From Pseudomonas sp. MWU15-20650 (GTDB taxonomy: Bacteria; Pseudomonadota; Gammaproteobacteria; Pseudomonadales; Pseudomonadaceae): a stretch of 64,000 bases of DNA. Below, piece after piece: positions 1-8,815 of the stretch. Position 1 is the stretch's first letter. Every line of letters begins with the position of its first letter. The stretch spans positions 1-64,000 of the forward strand of contig NZ_JALJFG010000037.1 in NCBI RefSeq assembly GCF_023242475.1. The letters are read 5' to 3'. The translations under genes and the position numbers were made by a program. Below the pieces are notes generated by a model that made no database searches, had not been told where the DNA came from, and saw only the letters and a program-made list of their open reading frames with translations.

Positions 1-43
1 TTGCCCGCTCCCACACAGACTGCATTCCAAGGTTGGATAGTGG
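1..43. repeat. REP-like remnant downstream of iolG
   Basis: The first bases read TTGCCCGCTCCCACA, one arm of a REP-type repeat, and then about 25 bp of unremarkable sequence up to the iolG stop codon. The matching arm, if present, lies before the window. Confidence 0.4.
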
Positions 44-1054
44 TTAGCCGTAGAAGCGCGGGCGATCCGGCAGGCTGACTTTCACAATCTGCCCACTGCC
101 CTGGGCTTCAATACACGCATCCGCCGCCACCGCCGCGGCAAACCCATCCCACGCCGATGGGCCCCCGACCTGGCCGGCCAGCACGCTGTCGATAAACGCC
201 TGCAACTCCACGTCATAGGCAGCGATAAACCGATCCTTCCAGTCCATCAAAATCGCATTGGACAACTTGGCGCCACTGCGCAGCTGTACCTGGGACGGTT
301 CCGGCAACTTGGCGATGCCGGTCTCCCCTACCACTTCGCACTGGATGTCGTAGCCGTATTGGCAGTTCACAAACACTTCCACGTCGATGCGCGTGCCCCT
401 GGCAGTTTCCAGCAGCACGATCTGCGGGTCGCGCAGGTGGGCCAGCGCCTTGCTGGTCTTGCGCGGGAACACCACTTGTACGCTGACGTAGTCGTCGTTG
501 AGCAGCCAACGCAACACGTCCAGCTCGTGGATCAACGTATCGGTAATCGCCATGTCGGTCTTGTAGTTCTCGCCGACCGACGGGTTACGGTGCGCGCAGT
601 GCAGCATCAGCGGCTCGCCGATCTGGCCGCTGTCGATCACCGCTTTCAAGGCGCGATAACCTTCATCGTAGGGGCGCATGAAGCCCACTTGCACCAGGCG
701 CTTGCCGTAGGCCACTTCGGCCTCGACGATCTTGCGGCAGCCTTCGGCGGTCACTGCCAGGGGTTTTTCACAGAACACCGGTTTGCCGGCGGCAATGGCG
801 GCGAGCACGAACGCTTCATGGCTCGGGCCCCAGGATGTCACCAGGATCGCCTCGACCTGGGGCGAGTTGATCAATGCATGACCGTCCGGGTACACCTCGG
901 CGTCCAGCTTCAGGTCCGCGACCACCTTGGCGGCCTGCTCAAGATTGATGTCGGTGACCGCCACCACCTGGCTGTTGAGCAGCGCCTGGCTGCAACGACG
1001 AATATGGTCACAGCCGATGGCGCCGGTACCGATCACACCTAGCTTCAAAGACAT
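44..1054 (-). CDS. iolG: inositol 2-dehydrogenase (Gfo/Idh/MocA family)
   Basis: Predicted cytoplasmic NAD-dependent enzyme that oxidises myo-inositol to 2-keto-myo-inositol, the first step of inositol catabolism. The 336-residue protein starts MSLKLGVIGTGAIG, a Rossmann nucleotide-binding turn, and has the family motif CEKPL near residue 95; the C-terminal alpha/beta substrate domain follows. The start at 1054 is preceded by AGAGGAGT at good spacing; a longer frame reaching 1105 has no comparable site and overlaps iolD. It is the last gene of the iol operon visible here, 19 bp after iolD. A scyllo-inositol or other sugar dehydrogenase of the same family is possible, but the context favours IolG. 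Confidence 0.9.
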   Translation of the reverse strand: MSLKLGVIGTGAIGCDHIRRCSQALLNSQVVAVTDINLEQAAKVVADLKLDAEVYPDGHALINSPQVEAILVTSWGPSHEAFVLAAIAAGKPVFCEKPLAVTAEGCRKIVEAEVAYGKRLVQVGFMRPYDEGYRALKAVIDSGQIGEPLMLHCAHRNPSVGENYKTDMAITDTLIHELDVLRWLLNDDYVSVQVVFPRKTSKALAHLRDPQIVLLETARGTRIDVEVFVNCQYGYDIQCEVVGETGIAKLPEPSQVQLRSGAKLSNAILMDWKDRFIAAYDVELQAFIDSVLAGQVGGPSAWDGFAAAVAADACIEAQGSGQIVKVSLPDRPRFYG

Positions 1055-1073
1055 ACAAACACTCCTCTTGTTA

Positions 1074-3005
1074 TTAGTACTGCCGGGCCTTGGCCAGGTG
1101 TTCATTGAGTTTTTTTGCGGCGGCCTGGGTGCGTTCGCTGGTGGACACCTGCGCCACGCCCACCCGCCACCACGACAGGTAGCCGTGGATCATGGTCTTG
1201 GGCAGCACCTTGATATCGATCAGCGTCGAGACCGTTTGCGTGCGCGCATCCGCCAGGGCCGCTTCAAGCTGCTCCACGGTGCTGACCTTGTAGGTCTTGC
1301 AACCGTAGGCGGCGGCGCTCATGGCAAAATCCACCGGCACCAGGCCACCGTCGAGCTTGCCGCTCTCGGGGTTGCGAAAGCGGAACTCGGTGCCGAAGCT
1401 GTCCATGCCATTGCCGATCTGCAGGTTGTTGATGCAACCGAAGGCCATATTGTCCAGCAGCACCACGTTAATCTTGCGGCGTTCCTGGATCGAGGTGGCC
1501 AGCTCCGAGTGCAGCATCATGTAGGAGCCGTCCCCGACCAGGGCGTAGACCTCCTTGGTCGGCTCGGCCAATTTCACGCCGAGGGCGGCGTTGATCTCGT
1601 AGCCCATGCACGAATAACCATATTCGACGTGATAGGTGTTGACGCCCTTGCTGCGCCAGGCGCGCTGCAGATCACCGGGCAGGCTGCCAGCAGCGGCCAC
1701 GATGATCGCGTCGTCGGCCAGGGTTTGGTTGAGCACGCCGAGCACGCGGCTTTGGGTCAGGCACGAGCCGGTCAGCTCGATAAACTCACGCAGCACCGCG
1801 CGGTCCAGGTGGTCGTCGACTTCCGGCACAAAGTGATCGCCCTGGTATTGCACCTGATGCACGCGGTCCACTTCGGCGTCGAGTTGCGCCTTGGCGTCAC
1901 CGACCTGCTCGCCCCAGCCGGAGCGATAATCCCCAAGGGCATCAGCCAGCGCTTCAAGGGCGACTTTGGCGTCGGCCAGCACTTGCACGCCGTCCAGCTT
2001 CAATGCGTCGCACGGGCTGATATTGAGGTTGAGAAACGTCACGTCGGCGTGTTTGAACAGCGACTTGGACGAGGTGGTGAAGTCGGTATACCGGGTGCCG
2101 ATACCGATGATCAGGTCAGCTTGGGGCGCCAGCAAATTCGCCGCCAGGCAACCGGTTTCGCCAATACCGCCGACATTCAGCGGGTGGCTGGAGACCACCG
2201 CGCTCTTGCCCGCCTGGGTTTCCGCGAAGGGAATATCAAAGCGCTCGGCAAAGGCTTGCAGCGCAGCGTTGGCGCCGGAATATTTGACCCCGCCGCCGCA
2301 GATGACCAGCGGTTTACGCTTGCCCCGGAAAGCCGCCAGCGCGTCGCCGATCATCGCGCTGGTGGCTGGGCGCCGTTCGATACGGTGGACACGTTTTTGC
2401 AGGAAGTAATCGGGATAGTCCCAGGCTTCAGCCTGCACGTCTTGCGGCAAGGCCAAGGTCACCGCACCGGTGTCGGCCGGGTCGGTCAGCACACGCATGG
2501 CGTGGATCGCTGCGCTCATCAGTTGCTCAGGGCGGTTGATACGGTCCCAGTATTTGCTCACCGAGCGGAACGCATCATTGGTGCTGATGCTCAGGTCGTG
2601 GAACTGCTCGATCTGTTGCAGCACCGGGTCGGGCTGGCGGCTGGCGTAGACGTCGCCCGGCAACAGCAGCAATGGGATCCGGTTGGCCGTGGCGGTTGCC
2701 GCAGCGGTCAGCATATTCGCCGCACCGGGGCCCACGGAGGCCGTGCACGCATAGATCTTGCGACGCAGGTGCTGCTTGGCGAAACCGATGGCCGCGTGGG
2801 CCATACCTTGCTCGTTGCGGCCCTGATGCACCACCAGGTCACCCCTGTCCTGCTCCAGCGCCTGGCCCAGGCCGAGCACATTGCCGTGGCCAAAAATCGT
2901 GAACACCCCGGCGACAAACTTGCTCTGTACACCATCGACTTCGATGTATTGGTTATCCAGGAACTTCACCAGGGCCTGGGCCATGGTCAAACGGGTTGTG
3001 GTCAT
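1074..3005 (-). CDS. iolD: 3D-(3,5/4)-trihydroxycyclohexane-1,2-dione hydrolase
   Basis: Thiamine-diphosphate enzyme that opens the ring of the diketo-inositol intermediate to give 5-deoxyglucuronate. At 643 residues it has the usual IolD length and the acetolactate-synthase fold: an N-terminal pyrimidine-binding domain, a central domain, and a C-terminal ThDP-binding domain with the motif GDGSYMMLHSELATS. The start chosen (MTTTRLTMAQALVKF) lies 10 bp after iolI; the frame stays open into iolI, but that extension has no family similarity. It sits between iolI and iolG in a tightly spaced operon, so co-expression with the rest of the pathway is expected. Confidence 0.93.
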   Translation of the reverse strand: MTTTRLTMAQALVKFLDNQYIEVDGVQSKFVAGVFTIFGHGNVLGLGQALEQDRGDLVVHQGRNEQGMAHAAIGFAKQHLRRKIYACTASVGPGAANMLTAAATATANRIPLLLLPGDVYASRQPDPVLQQIEQFHDLSISTNDAFRSVSKYWDRINRPEQLMSAAIHAMRVLTDPADTGAVTLALPQDVQAEAWDYPDYFLQKRVHRIERRPATSAMIGDALAAFRGKRKPLVICGGGVKYSGANAALQAFAERFDIPFAETQAGKSAVVSSHPLNVGGIGETGCLAANLLAPQADLIIGIGTRYTDFTTSSKSLFKHADVTFLNLNISPCDALKLDGVQVLADAKVALEALADALGDYRSGWGEQVGDAKAQLDAEVDRVHQVQYQGDHFVPEVDDHLDRAVLREFIELTGSCLTQSRVLGVLNQTLADDAIIVAAAGSLPGDLQRAWRSKGVNTYHVEYGYSCMGYEINAALGVKLAEPTKEVYALVGDGSYMMLHSELATSIQERRKINVVLLDNMAFGCINNLQIGNGMDSFGTEFRFRNPESGKLDGGLVPVDFAMSAAAYGCKTYKVSTVEQLEAALADARTQTVSTLIDIKVLPKTMIHGYLSWWRVGVAQVSTSERTQAAAKKLNEHLAKARQY

Positions 3006-3015
3006 GTCGCGCCCC

Positions 3016-3831
3016 TTATCGTTTTTGCAGGTGGGCAATGCTTGCCCCCACTGCCTGCTGGATATCCGCCAACGCGTGCACGCTTTCGGCAAACGGCTCG
3101 AACGACAGGTAGCCGCTGTAGTCTGTGCTGAGCAAGGTGTCGATCTGCGCCGCATTGCCGAGGATATCGCCCTCGCCCACCAGCACGCGGTGGCCGTCGC
3201 GGATCGCGTTGAGCGGCGCCTCGGCATCTTCCACGCCGGAGATATGCACCAGGCCAGTCAGCTCCGGGAAGAACTCATGCTCGCCGGCCAAGTGATGGTG
3301 GAAGGTGTCGTGCACCAGGCGGAACACATCCAGGCCACCGATGGACTGGATTGCATCCACCGCCACACGCTTGCGGCGCAGGGCGCACTCTTCAAAACCC
3401 AAGGGTTCGATAAAGCCGAGAATCCCGTACTCACGCAGGATCGGCGCCAGCTCGCTCAGTGCGGTACGCAACCCGGCGGCACGCCGGGCCTCATCGCGGC
3501 TGTCATCACGCTCGTTGAGCGGGCACATCACCAGCCCCTGGGCGCCGCATTCACGGGCATAGGTGGCGAGCTTGATCGCCTGGGCACGGCGTTCATCGTT
3601 CCACACATCAAAGGGGTACAGCGCGTTGATCGACAGCACCTTGATGCCCTGCTCTGCGCAGAGTTGGCGTACCTGGTCGGCCGGGGTGCCGAATTCGATT
3701 TCCTTGCCCGCCAGGTCATTGCGCAGCTCGATGGCGTCGCATTGGAGCGCAACCGCCAACTGGATGAAATCCGGCAGGGCCAGGTTGGGCGCGACCATGC
3801 GGTTAAGGGCAAAACGTAGAGGCAACTTCAT
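3016..3831 (-). CDS. iolI: 2-keto-myo-inositol isomerase (TIM barrel)
   Basis: A 271-residue protein of the xylose-isomerase-like TIM-barrel superfamily. IolI enzymes interconvert 2-keto-myo-inositol and 1-keto-D-chiro-inositol, letting D-chiro-inositol enter the pathway. Barrel-strand metal-ligand motifs are visible: FIEPLGFEE mid-protein, LVHDTFHHH, LVHISGVED and a terminal LSFEPF. It lies 24 bp after iolB and 10 bp before iolD, so it is read as part of the operon. Hydroxypyruvate isomerase-like enzymes are related; the operon context decides the call. Confidence 0.85.
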   Translation of the reverse strand: MKLPLRFALNRMVAPNLALPDFIQLAVALQCDAIELRNDLAGKEIEFGTPADQVRQLCAEQGIKVLSINALYPFDVWNDERRAQAIKLATYARECGAQGLVMCPLNERDDSRDEARRAAGLRTALSELAPILREYGILGFIEPLGFEECALRRKRVAVDAIQSIGGLDVFRLVHDTFHHHLAGEHEFFPELTGLVHISGVEDAEAPLNAIRDGHRVLVGEGDILGNAAQIDTLLSTDYSGYLSFEPFAESVHALADIQQAVGASIAHLQKR

Positions 3832-3855
3832 GGGTGTTCTCCGTCCAAAACCGTA

Positions 3856-4644
3856 TCAGAGGTCCAGCAGCCAACTGTGCTGCGGGTCGTTGTGGAAATG
3901 CCAGGCGCGCTTGGGGCCGGCCATGACGTTCAGGTAGTAGGACTCGTAGCCATACGGCACGCTGACCGGGTGATACCCCTTGGGCACCACCACCAGGTCG
4001 CTGTTTTCCACGGCCATGGCCTGGTCGATGCTGCGGTCGTCGGTGTACACCCGCTGGAACACGAACCCCTGGGGCGGGTTGACCTGGTGGTAGTAGGTCT
4101 CCTCGAGAAAGCTCTGGTGCGGCAAGTCATCCGTATCGTGCTTATGGGGCGGGTAGCTCGACGAATGCCCAGACGGCGTGCGCACCTCCACCACCAACAG
4201 CGAATGGGCCGGCTCGCTGTCGGGCAGGATGTCGCACACGTAGCGGGTGTTGGCGCCTTTGCCGCGCACGCTACGCTTGCAATGCTCGGGGCGGATCAGG
4301 CGCGGCGCGTAACCGGCGGCACCGGGCGCGGCGCACACGGCAATCTGCACATCGCTCAACGCGCTGACCTGGGCCGTGGTGCCGGGCGGCAGGTACGCGG
4401 CGAACGGAGATTTGTCCTCGAACACCGACTGGCGATCACCGAGGTTCTGCCAGCTGAAACCCTCGCCTTCGATGCTGACTCGACCACTGAGCAACACCAG
4501 GCACAGCTCCTGATCGCCGGTGCTGACCGGCAGGGTTTCCCCCAGGCTCAGGCGGTAGGCGGCGAAGCCCACGTACTTCAGGCGCCCGGTTTCCAGGGCG
4601 ACCATGGTTTGGCCGCGTTGACTGCTTTTTACCAGCAAGCTCAT
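3856..4644 (-). CDS. iolB: 5-deoxy-glucuronate isomerase
   Basis: A bicupin-type isomerase of 262 residues that converts 5-deoxy-D-glucuronate to 2-deoxy-5-keto-D-gluconate, the substrate of IolC. The C-terminal half carries the cupin metal-site signature HSSSYPPHKHDTDDLP followed by LEETYYHQ and WHFHNDPQHSWLLD near the end, as in known IolB proteins. Its ATG overlaps the iolE stop as ATGA (4641-4644), implying translational coupling. Confidence 0.92.
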   Translation of the reverse strand: MSLLVKSSQRGQTMVALETGRLKYVGFAAYRLSLGETLPVSTGDQELCLVLLSGRVSIEGEGFSWQNLGDRQSVFEDKSPFAAYLPPGTTAQVSALSDVQIAVCAAPGAAGYAPRLIRPEHCKRSVRGKGANTRYVCDILPDSEPAHSLLVVEVRTPSGHSSSYPPHKHDTDDLPHQSFLEETYYHQVNPPQGFVFQRVYTDDRSIDQAMAVENSDLVVVPKGYHPVSVPYGYESYYLNVMAGPKRAWHFHNDPQHSWLLDL

Positions 4645-5534
4645 GTCCGGGTCCTCTCATTGAGCAGCGCGCGCAAGGTGTCATAGCCCTTTTTCGCGTA
4701 GATATAGCTGGGCGCCACGGCCGGGTCCTGCTCGGCTTCCACCACCAGCCAGCCCTCATAGTTCGCGGCCAGCAGGACGTCCAACAGGGGCGCAAAGTCG
4801 ATATCGCCATCCCCCGGCACGGTGAAGGTGCCGTTGACGATGCAATCGGGAAAACTCCACATCTGGTTGCGCGCCAGTTGCACCACCGGTTTGCGCACGT
4901 CTTTAAAATGCACGTGGCAGACGCGGTCGATGTGCTTGCGCAAGACCTCGATAGGCTCACCGCCGCCCATGTAGCAGTGGCCCGAGTCAAACAGCAGACC
5001 GACTTCCGGCCCCGTCCGGGCCATCAGTTGGTCGATGTCTTGCGGGGATTCGACGTAGGCGCCCATGTGGTGGTGATAGGCCAGGCGCACGCCTTGGGAC
5101 AGGGTGAAGCGCGCAAGCTCAGTGAGTTTGTCGGCGTAGTCCTGCCAGGCTTGCTCGCCGTGGAACCGCGGGCGTTCGATCAGGCGGATGCGCGAGCCCT
5201 GGATCGAGTCAGCGACTTCGCCGTACACCAGCACGTTGGCGCCATTGTGTTTGAGCAGGTCGACATGGCCGGCGATGGCTTCGATTTCCTCGGCCACCGA
5301 ACGCCGGGCCAGGCGACTGGAGTACCAACCGGACACCAACGCCAGGTCATAGGGCCGCAGCACATCGCCGACGCCCTTGGCATCCTTGGGGAATTTGCCG
5401 TTGAGTTCAAAACCTTCGTAGCCGATTTCCTTGCCTTCGCTCAGGGCGGTGCTCAGCGGCGTTTCACCGCCGAGGGCCGGCAGGTCGTCGTTGCTCCAGG
5501 AGATCGGGTTGATGCCAATTCGGATTGCGGGCAT
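4641..5534 (-). CDS. iolE: myo-inosose-2 dehydratase
   Basis: TIM-barrel dehydratase of 297 residues that removes water from 2-keto-myo-inositol to give the diketone used by IolD. It begins MPAIRIGINPISWSNDDLP, the conserved IolE N-terminus, and keeps LAYHHHMGAYVES, LLFDSGHCYMGGG and HVHFKDVR, which supply the metal ligands. The open frame extends upstream through a REP element to 5678, but that part is clearly not protein-like, so the start is 5534. Four-base overlap with iolB; 144 bp containing a REP doublet separate it from iolC. Confidence 0.93.
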   Translation of the reverse strand: MPAIRIGINPISWSNDDLPALGGETPLSTALSEGKEIGYEGFELNGKFPKDAKGVGDVLRPYDLALVSGWYSSRLARRSVAEEIEAIAGHVDLLKHNGANVLVYGEVADSIQGSRIRLIERPRFHGEQAWQDYADKLTELARFTLSQGVRLAYHHHMGAYVESPQDIDQLMARTGPEVGLLFDSGHCYMGGGEPIEVLRKHIDRVCHVHFKDVRKPVVQLARNQMWSFPDCIVNGTFTVPGDGDIDFAPLLDVLLAANYEGWLVVEAEQDPAVAPSYIYAKKGYDTLRALLNERTRT

Positions 5535-5578
5535 GGCTGCACCTTTATTATTTTCAGGTATCACTGAGATCTGCTTTA

Positions 5579-5667
5579 GGTGGCAGGGGGCTTGCTCCCG
5601 ATAGCGGTAGTTCAGTGACACAAGTGTTGCCTGACACACGGCTATCGGGAGCAAGCCCCCTCCCACA
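5579..5667. repeat. REP doublet (REPIN) inside the iol operon
   Basis: The left arm CAGGGGGCTTGCTCCCGAT (from 5584) is matched by the right arm ATCGGGAGCAAGCCCCCTCC (from 5643). The arms pair into a long hairpin. The element occupies almost the whole gap between iolC and iolE, where it could act as a processing or mRNA-stability hairpin between the first gene and the rest. Confidence 0.9.
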
Positions 5668-5678
5668 TTTGACCCCAT

Positions 5679-7616
5679 TTAATTTCGCGCGCTGAGCCAG
5701 GCGTTGATGAGTTGTTCGAAGGTCGCCTGCACTTGCTGGATCAGCGTTTCATCATCAATCTCCCCCGCCATCCACGCGCGGCTCGGTTCCTGGAAGATCG
5801 TGCGCCCCACCGCAAACCCACGGCAAGTGGTGCTCAGGCGTGCTTGCTGGAAGCCATCGGCCAGGCACTGCGCCGAAGCATTCAGGCCCAACAGCACCAC
5901 GCCACGACAGTACGGGTCGCGCTCCTGGATGAGTTCGTCGAGCTTTTTCCAGTCCTCGGCCGATTGCGCTTCGATCTTCCACCACGCCGGGTAAATGCCC
6001 AGGTTGTACAACCGCTTGAGGCTGCGGTAGAGCACATCGGGATAGGTGGACGGGTGATCCTTGGGCGGGATGACTTCCAGCAGCAGTTCATGACCACTGA
6101 CCACGGACGCCTCGTACACCGCCTTGAGTTGCGCTTCCTGCTCCAGGCGCAGCATCGGCTCGTCGTCGGGGTGGAACTGCACCAGGCACTTGATGACTTG
6201 CTCCTGGGGCCAGGCAATCAGGTTACTGCCAATCGAGCGGCCATGCTCGAACGCCAAGGGGCGTGAGTTCTGCACCTCCACTGGACGGGCGATCCACCAG
6301 CCGCGACCGCTGGCGGCGTTGAGTGCATCCTGGCCGAAGCGTTGGTCGGCCAGCAGGCCCACATCCGCCTCGACCCCCTGCTCGCTGAGTTTGCGCTCCA
6401 CGCGTTCGATGGCCTGGATAAACAGCTGCTTGATGTCGCTGATGCGCGCCAGGTCCTGGCCGCCTTTTTGCGCCAGGTCCACCAGTTGCCAGCGGTGGTC
6501 GAAGGCAAACACGAACAGTTGCTTCCACGCCTTGCGCGGTACCGTGACACGGTGCAGGCGCTGCAGGGTCACGTCTTGATCGGGGCGCGTGATGGGCACC
6601 GGGCTGCTGAACAGGTAGTCCAGCTCGGCAGGCGTCGGCATGGCCGGGGCGCAGGCATGGCGCGAGACAACCAGGCCACCGCAAGCGTTGCCCAGTTGGC
6701 TGCAACGCTCATCGCTGGCGTCATTGAGCCAGCCACTGAGGAAGCCCGACATGAAGGCATCGCCGGCGCCCAGCACATTGAGCACTTCAACGCGCACGCC
6801 GGGGTAGAGGGCGCCGTCTTCCAAACGCGCAGGAATCGCGCCGTGGATCACCGTGCACCCCTGGGGGCCCAGCTTGACCACCAGGGTGGCCGGGGTCAGC
6901 TCGCGCACGGTACGCAGGGCCGTGAGCAAATCCTCACTGCCACCGGCGATCAGGAATTCTTCTTCCGTGCCGACGATCAGGTCGAAACGCGGCAGGATTT
7001 TCTGCACGTGCTGGCTGACAGTCTGGTCGGCGACGAAGCGGGTTTCGCCATCCGCCTTGCCTGCCAGCCCCCATAGGACCGGGCGGTAGTCGATATCCAG
7101 CACACGCTTGACGTTGTGCTTGGCCGCGTAATCCAGGGCCTGGAGGCTGGCCTTGTACACGCCGTCGGTAGAGAAATGCGTACCGGTGATCAGCAGCGCC
7201 TTGCTGGAGGCAATAAAGGCTTCGCTGATGTCTTCGGCGCGCAGGGCCATGTCGGCGCAGTTCTCGCGGTAGAACACCAAGGGAAAGGTTTCACGGTCCT
7301 TGAGGCCCAGCAGCACCAGCGCAGTGAGGCGTTCCGGGTCAACCTTGATGCCGCTGACATCACAGCCTTCACGAGCCAGGGACTCCACCAGGAAACGGCC
7401 CATGTGGTCGTCGCCCACACGGCTCAACATCGCCGACTTGAGGCCCAGCCGGGCGGTGCCGAAGGCGATATTGGCGGAGGAACCGCCGAGGTACTTGGCA
7501 AAGCTGGATACGTCCTCAAGCCGTGCACCGACTTGCTGTGCATAGAGGTCGACGCCCAGGCGCCCGAGGCAAATCAGATCCAATTGACGCCCACTGGCAA
7601 AACGAGTCTGGCCCAT
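5679..7616 (-). CDS. iolC: 5-dehydro-2-deoxygluconokinase fused to DUF2090 aldolase-like domain
   Basis: First gene of the iol operon, 645 residues. Residues about 10-320 form a PfkB/ribokinase-family kinase (LGGSSANIAFGTARLG near 43-58; the catalytic GAGDAFMSGF near 300), which phosphorylates 2-deoxy-5-keto-gluconate. The remaining ~310 residues match the DUF2090 extension of many proteobacterial IolC proteins, presumed to perform the downstream aldolase step (IolJ-like). No separate iolJ is seen here. The start MGQTRFASGRQLDL is chosen because the 33 extra residues of the open frame run into the promoter region. Confidence 0.92.
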   Translation of the reverse strand: MGQTRFASGRQLDLICLGRLGVDLYAQQVGARLEDVSSFAKYLGGSSANIAFGTARLGLKSAMLSRVGDDHMGRFLVESLAREGCDVSGIKVDPERLTALVLLGLKDRETFPLVFYRENCADMALRAEDISEAFIASSKALLITGTHFSTDGVYKASLQALDYAAKHNVKRVLDIDYRPVLWGLAGKADGETRFVADQTVSQHVQKILPRFDLIVGTEEEFLIAGGSEDLLTALRTVRELTPATLVVKLGPQGCTVIHGAIPARLEDGALYPGVRVEVLNVLGAGDAFMSGFLSGWLNDASDERCSQLGNACGGLVVSRHACAPAMPTPAELDYLFSSPVPITRPDQDVTLQRLHRVTVPRKAWKQLFVFAFDHRWQLVDLAQKGGQDLARISDIKQLFIQAIERVERKLSEQGVEADVGLLADQRFGQDALNAASGRGWWIARPVEVQNSRPLAFEHGRSIGSNLIAWPQEQVIKCLVQFHPDDEPMLRLEQEAQLKAVYEASVVSGHELLLEVIPPKDHPSTYPDVLYRSLKRLYNLGIYPAWWKIEAQSAEDWKKLDELIQERDPYCRGVVLLGLNASAQCLADGFQQARLSTTCRGFAVGRTIFQEPSRAWMAGEIDDETLIQQVQATFEQLINAWLSARN

Positions 7617-7900
7617 GCTGGCTCCTGTTATTTTTATCAGCCTGCGCTGTGCCGCCGTGGTGACGGCAAACGCTCTTGGTGGAAGCAGACTAGAACGTCC
7701 GGCGACGGCAATCAATATTTATTCCATAATTATTTTTTGTGGAATATTTTTTCCAATACGTCAGCATAGGGGCACGCCAGCGCCCATGCATCGTTTCAGC
7801 AGGCCATGCAGGCCGTGATGCCGGGGTATTTTTTTGCGCCTACCCTGTAGACTTGCGCCACCCATCAGCGCACCAGACGAATACGCCAGAAGGATTGCCC
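7617..7900. promoter_or_regulatory. iol divergent promoter region with IolR-type operators
   Basis: This AT-rich 284-bp gap separates iolC from the divergent rpiR-family gene. It contains ATTCCA (7721-7726) facing TGGAAT (7740-7745), and immediately GGAA-TATTTT-TTCC (7741-7754). GGAA-N6-TTCC is the operator form I recall for RpiR-type IolR repressors in rhizobia. The overlapping palindromes are therefore good candidates for IolR binding, controlling the operon and possibly the regulator itself. Confidence 0.7.
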
Positions 7901-8809
7901 ATGTCCCGCACCGATCCCGAGACTCCCCTGGAAGACACCATCGCCAGCCCTCCGATCAATGCCGAACGCCTGTTGCAGCTGATCACCGACGAATACGAGA
8001 GCCTGCCACGCCAGCTCAAGCGCATTGCCAGCTACATGAGCCAGCAGAGCGACCGGATCATGGTCGACCGCATCAGCGACATCGCCCGGGAATGCGAAGT
8101 GCACCCGTCAGCCATCGTGCGGTTTTCCCAACGCTTTGGCTTCAGCGGGTTCAGTGAGATGCAGACGCTGTTTCGCGAGGCCTATACCCACAAGACCACG
8201 CCGGTACAGAACTACCAGCAACGCATTCGCAGCATGATCGCCAACAAGTCGCAGAAGGCCAGCGGTGGCGACCTGGCGCGCGAGTGTGTCAACGCCACGT
8301 TGTCGGGCATCGAGCGCCTGGGGCTGGAGCTCGATGACACGGCCTTCGAGAAAGCCGTGGACCTGGTGGTCAACGCCGACAACATCTACGTGGTCGGCGT
8401 ACGCCGCTCGTTTGCGGTGGCCGACTACCTGGTCTACAACCTGCAGCACACCAATAAACGCATCCACCTGATCTCGGGCCTGGGCGGCAGCTACCGCGAG
8501 CAGATGCGCAGTGTGCGGGCCAATGACTTGGTGATTGCGATCAGCTTTACGCCGTACGGTAAAGAAACCCAGCATTGCCTGCGCATTGCCCAGCATCACC
8601 AGGCCAAGACCCTGATCATCACCGACAGCAACCTGTCGCCCCTGGCCAAGCGGGCGAACGCGGTGCTGTTGGTCAATGAAGGTTCCTCGTTTGCGTTCCG
8701 CTCGCTGAGCGCCACGTTGTGCCTGTGCCAGGCGTTGTTCATTGCGGTGGCGTACCGGTTGGAACTGAAGGTGGATGAGATTCACGAGCAGGTCGGGTTC
8801 GACGACTGA
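7901..8809 (+). CDS. iolR: RpiR-family transcriptional regulator of inositol catabolism
   Basis: A 302-residue regulator with an N-terminal RpiR helix-turn-helix (about 20-95, including DRISDIARECEVHPSAIVRF) and a SIS sugar-phosphate-binding domain (about 145-280, with NIYVVGVRRSFAVADYL). Such IolR proteins repress iol genes until a pathway intermediate binds the SIS domain. The start at 7901 follows AGAAGGA; the longer open frame from 7739 crosses the operator and is rejected. Divergent from iolC and convergent with the next gene, with only a 6-bp gap. Confidence 0.88.
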   Translation: MSRTDPETPLEDTIASPPINAERLLQLITDEYESLPRQLKRIASYMSQQSDRIMVDRISDIARECEVHPSAIVRFSQRFGFSGFSEMQTLFREAYTHKTTPVQNYQQRIRSMIANKSQKASGGDLARECVNATLSGIERLGLELDDTAFEKAVDLVVNADNIYVVGVRRSFAVADYLVYNLQHTNKRIHLISGLGGSYREQMRSVRANDLVIAISFTPYGKETQHCLRIAQHHQAKTLIITDSNLSPLAKRANAVLLVNEGSSFAFRSLSATLCLCQALFIAVAYRLELKVDEIHEQVGFDD

Positions 8810-8815
8810 CCGCGC

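Noticed and set aside
927..3131. 734-residue open frame on the plus strand opposite iolD
   Set aside because: High-GC shadow frame of a well-supported gene; the translation is rich in His, Gln and Gly without any family motif.
4671..5567. Alternative long start for iolE and antisense frames
   Set aside because: The extension of iolE is translated REP DNA; antisense frames lack any domain.
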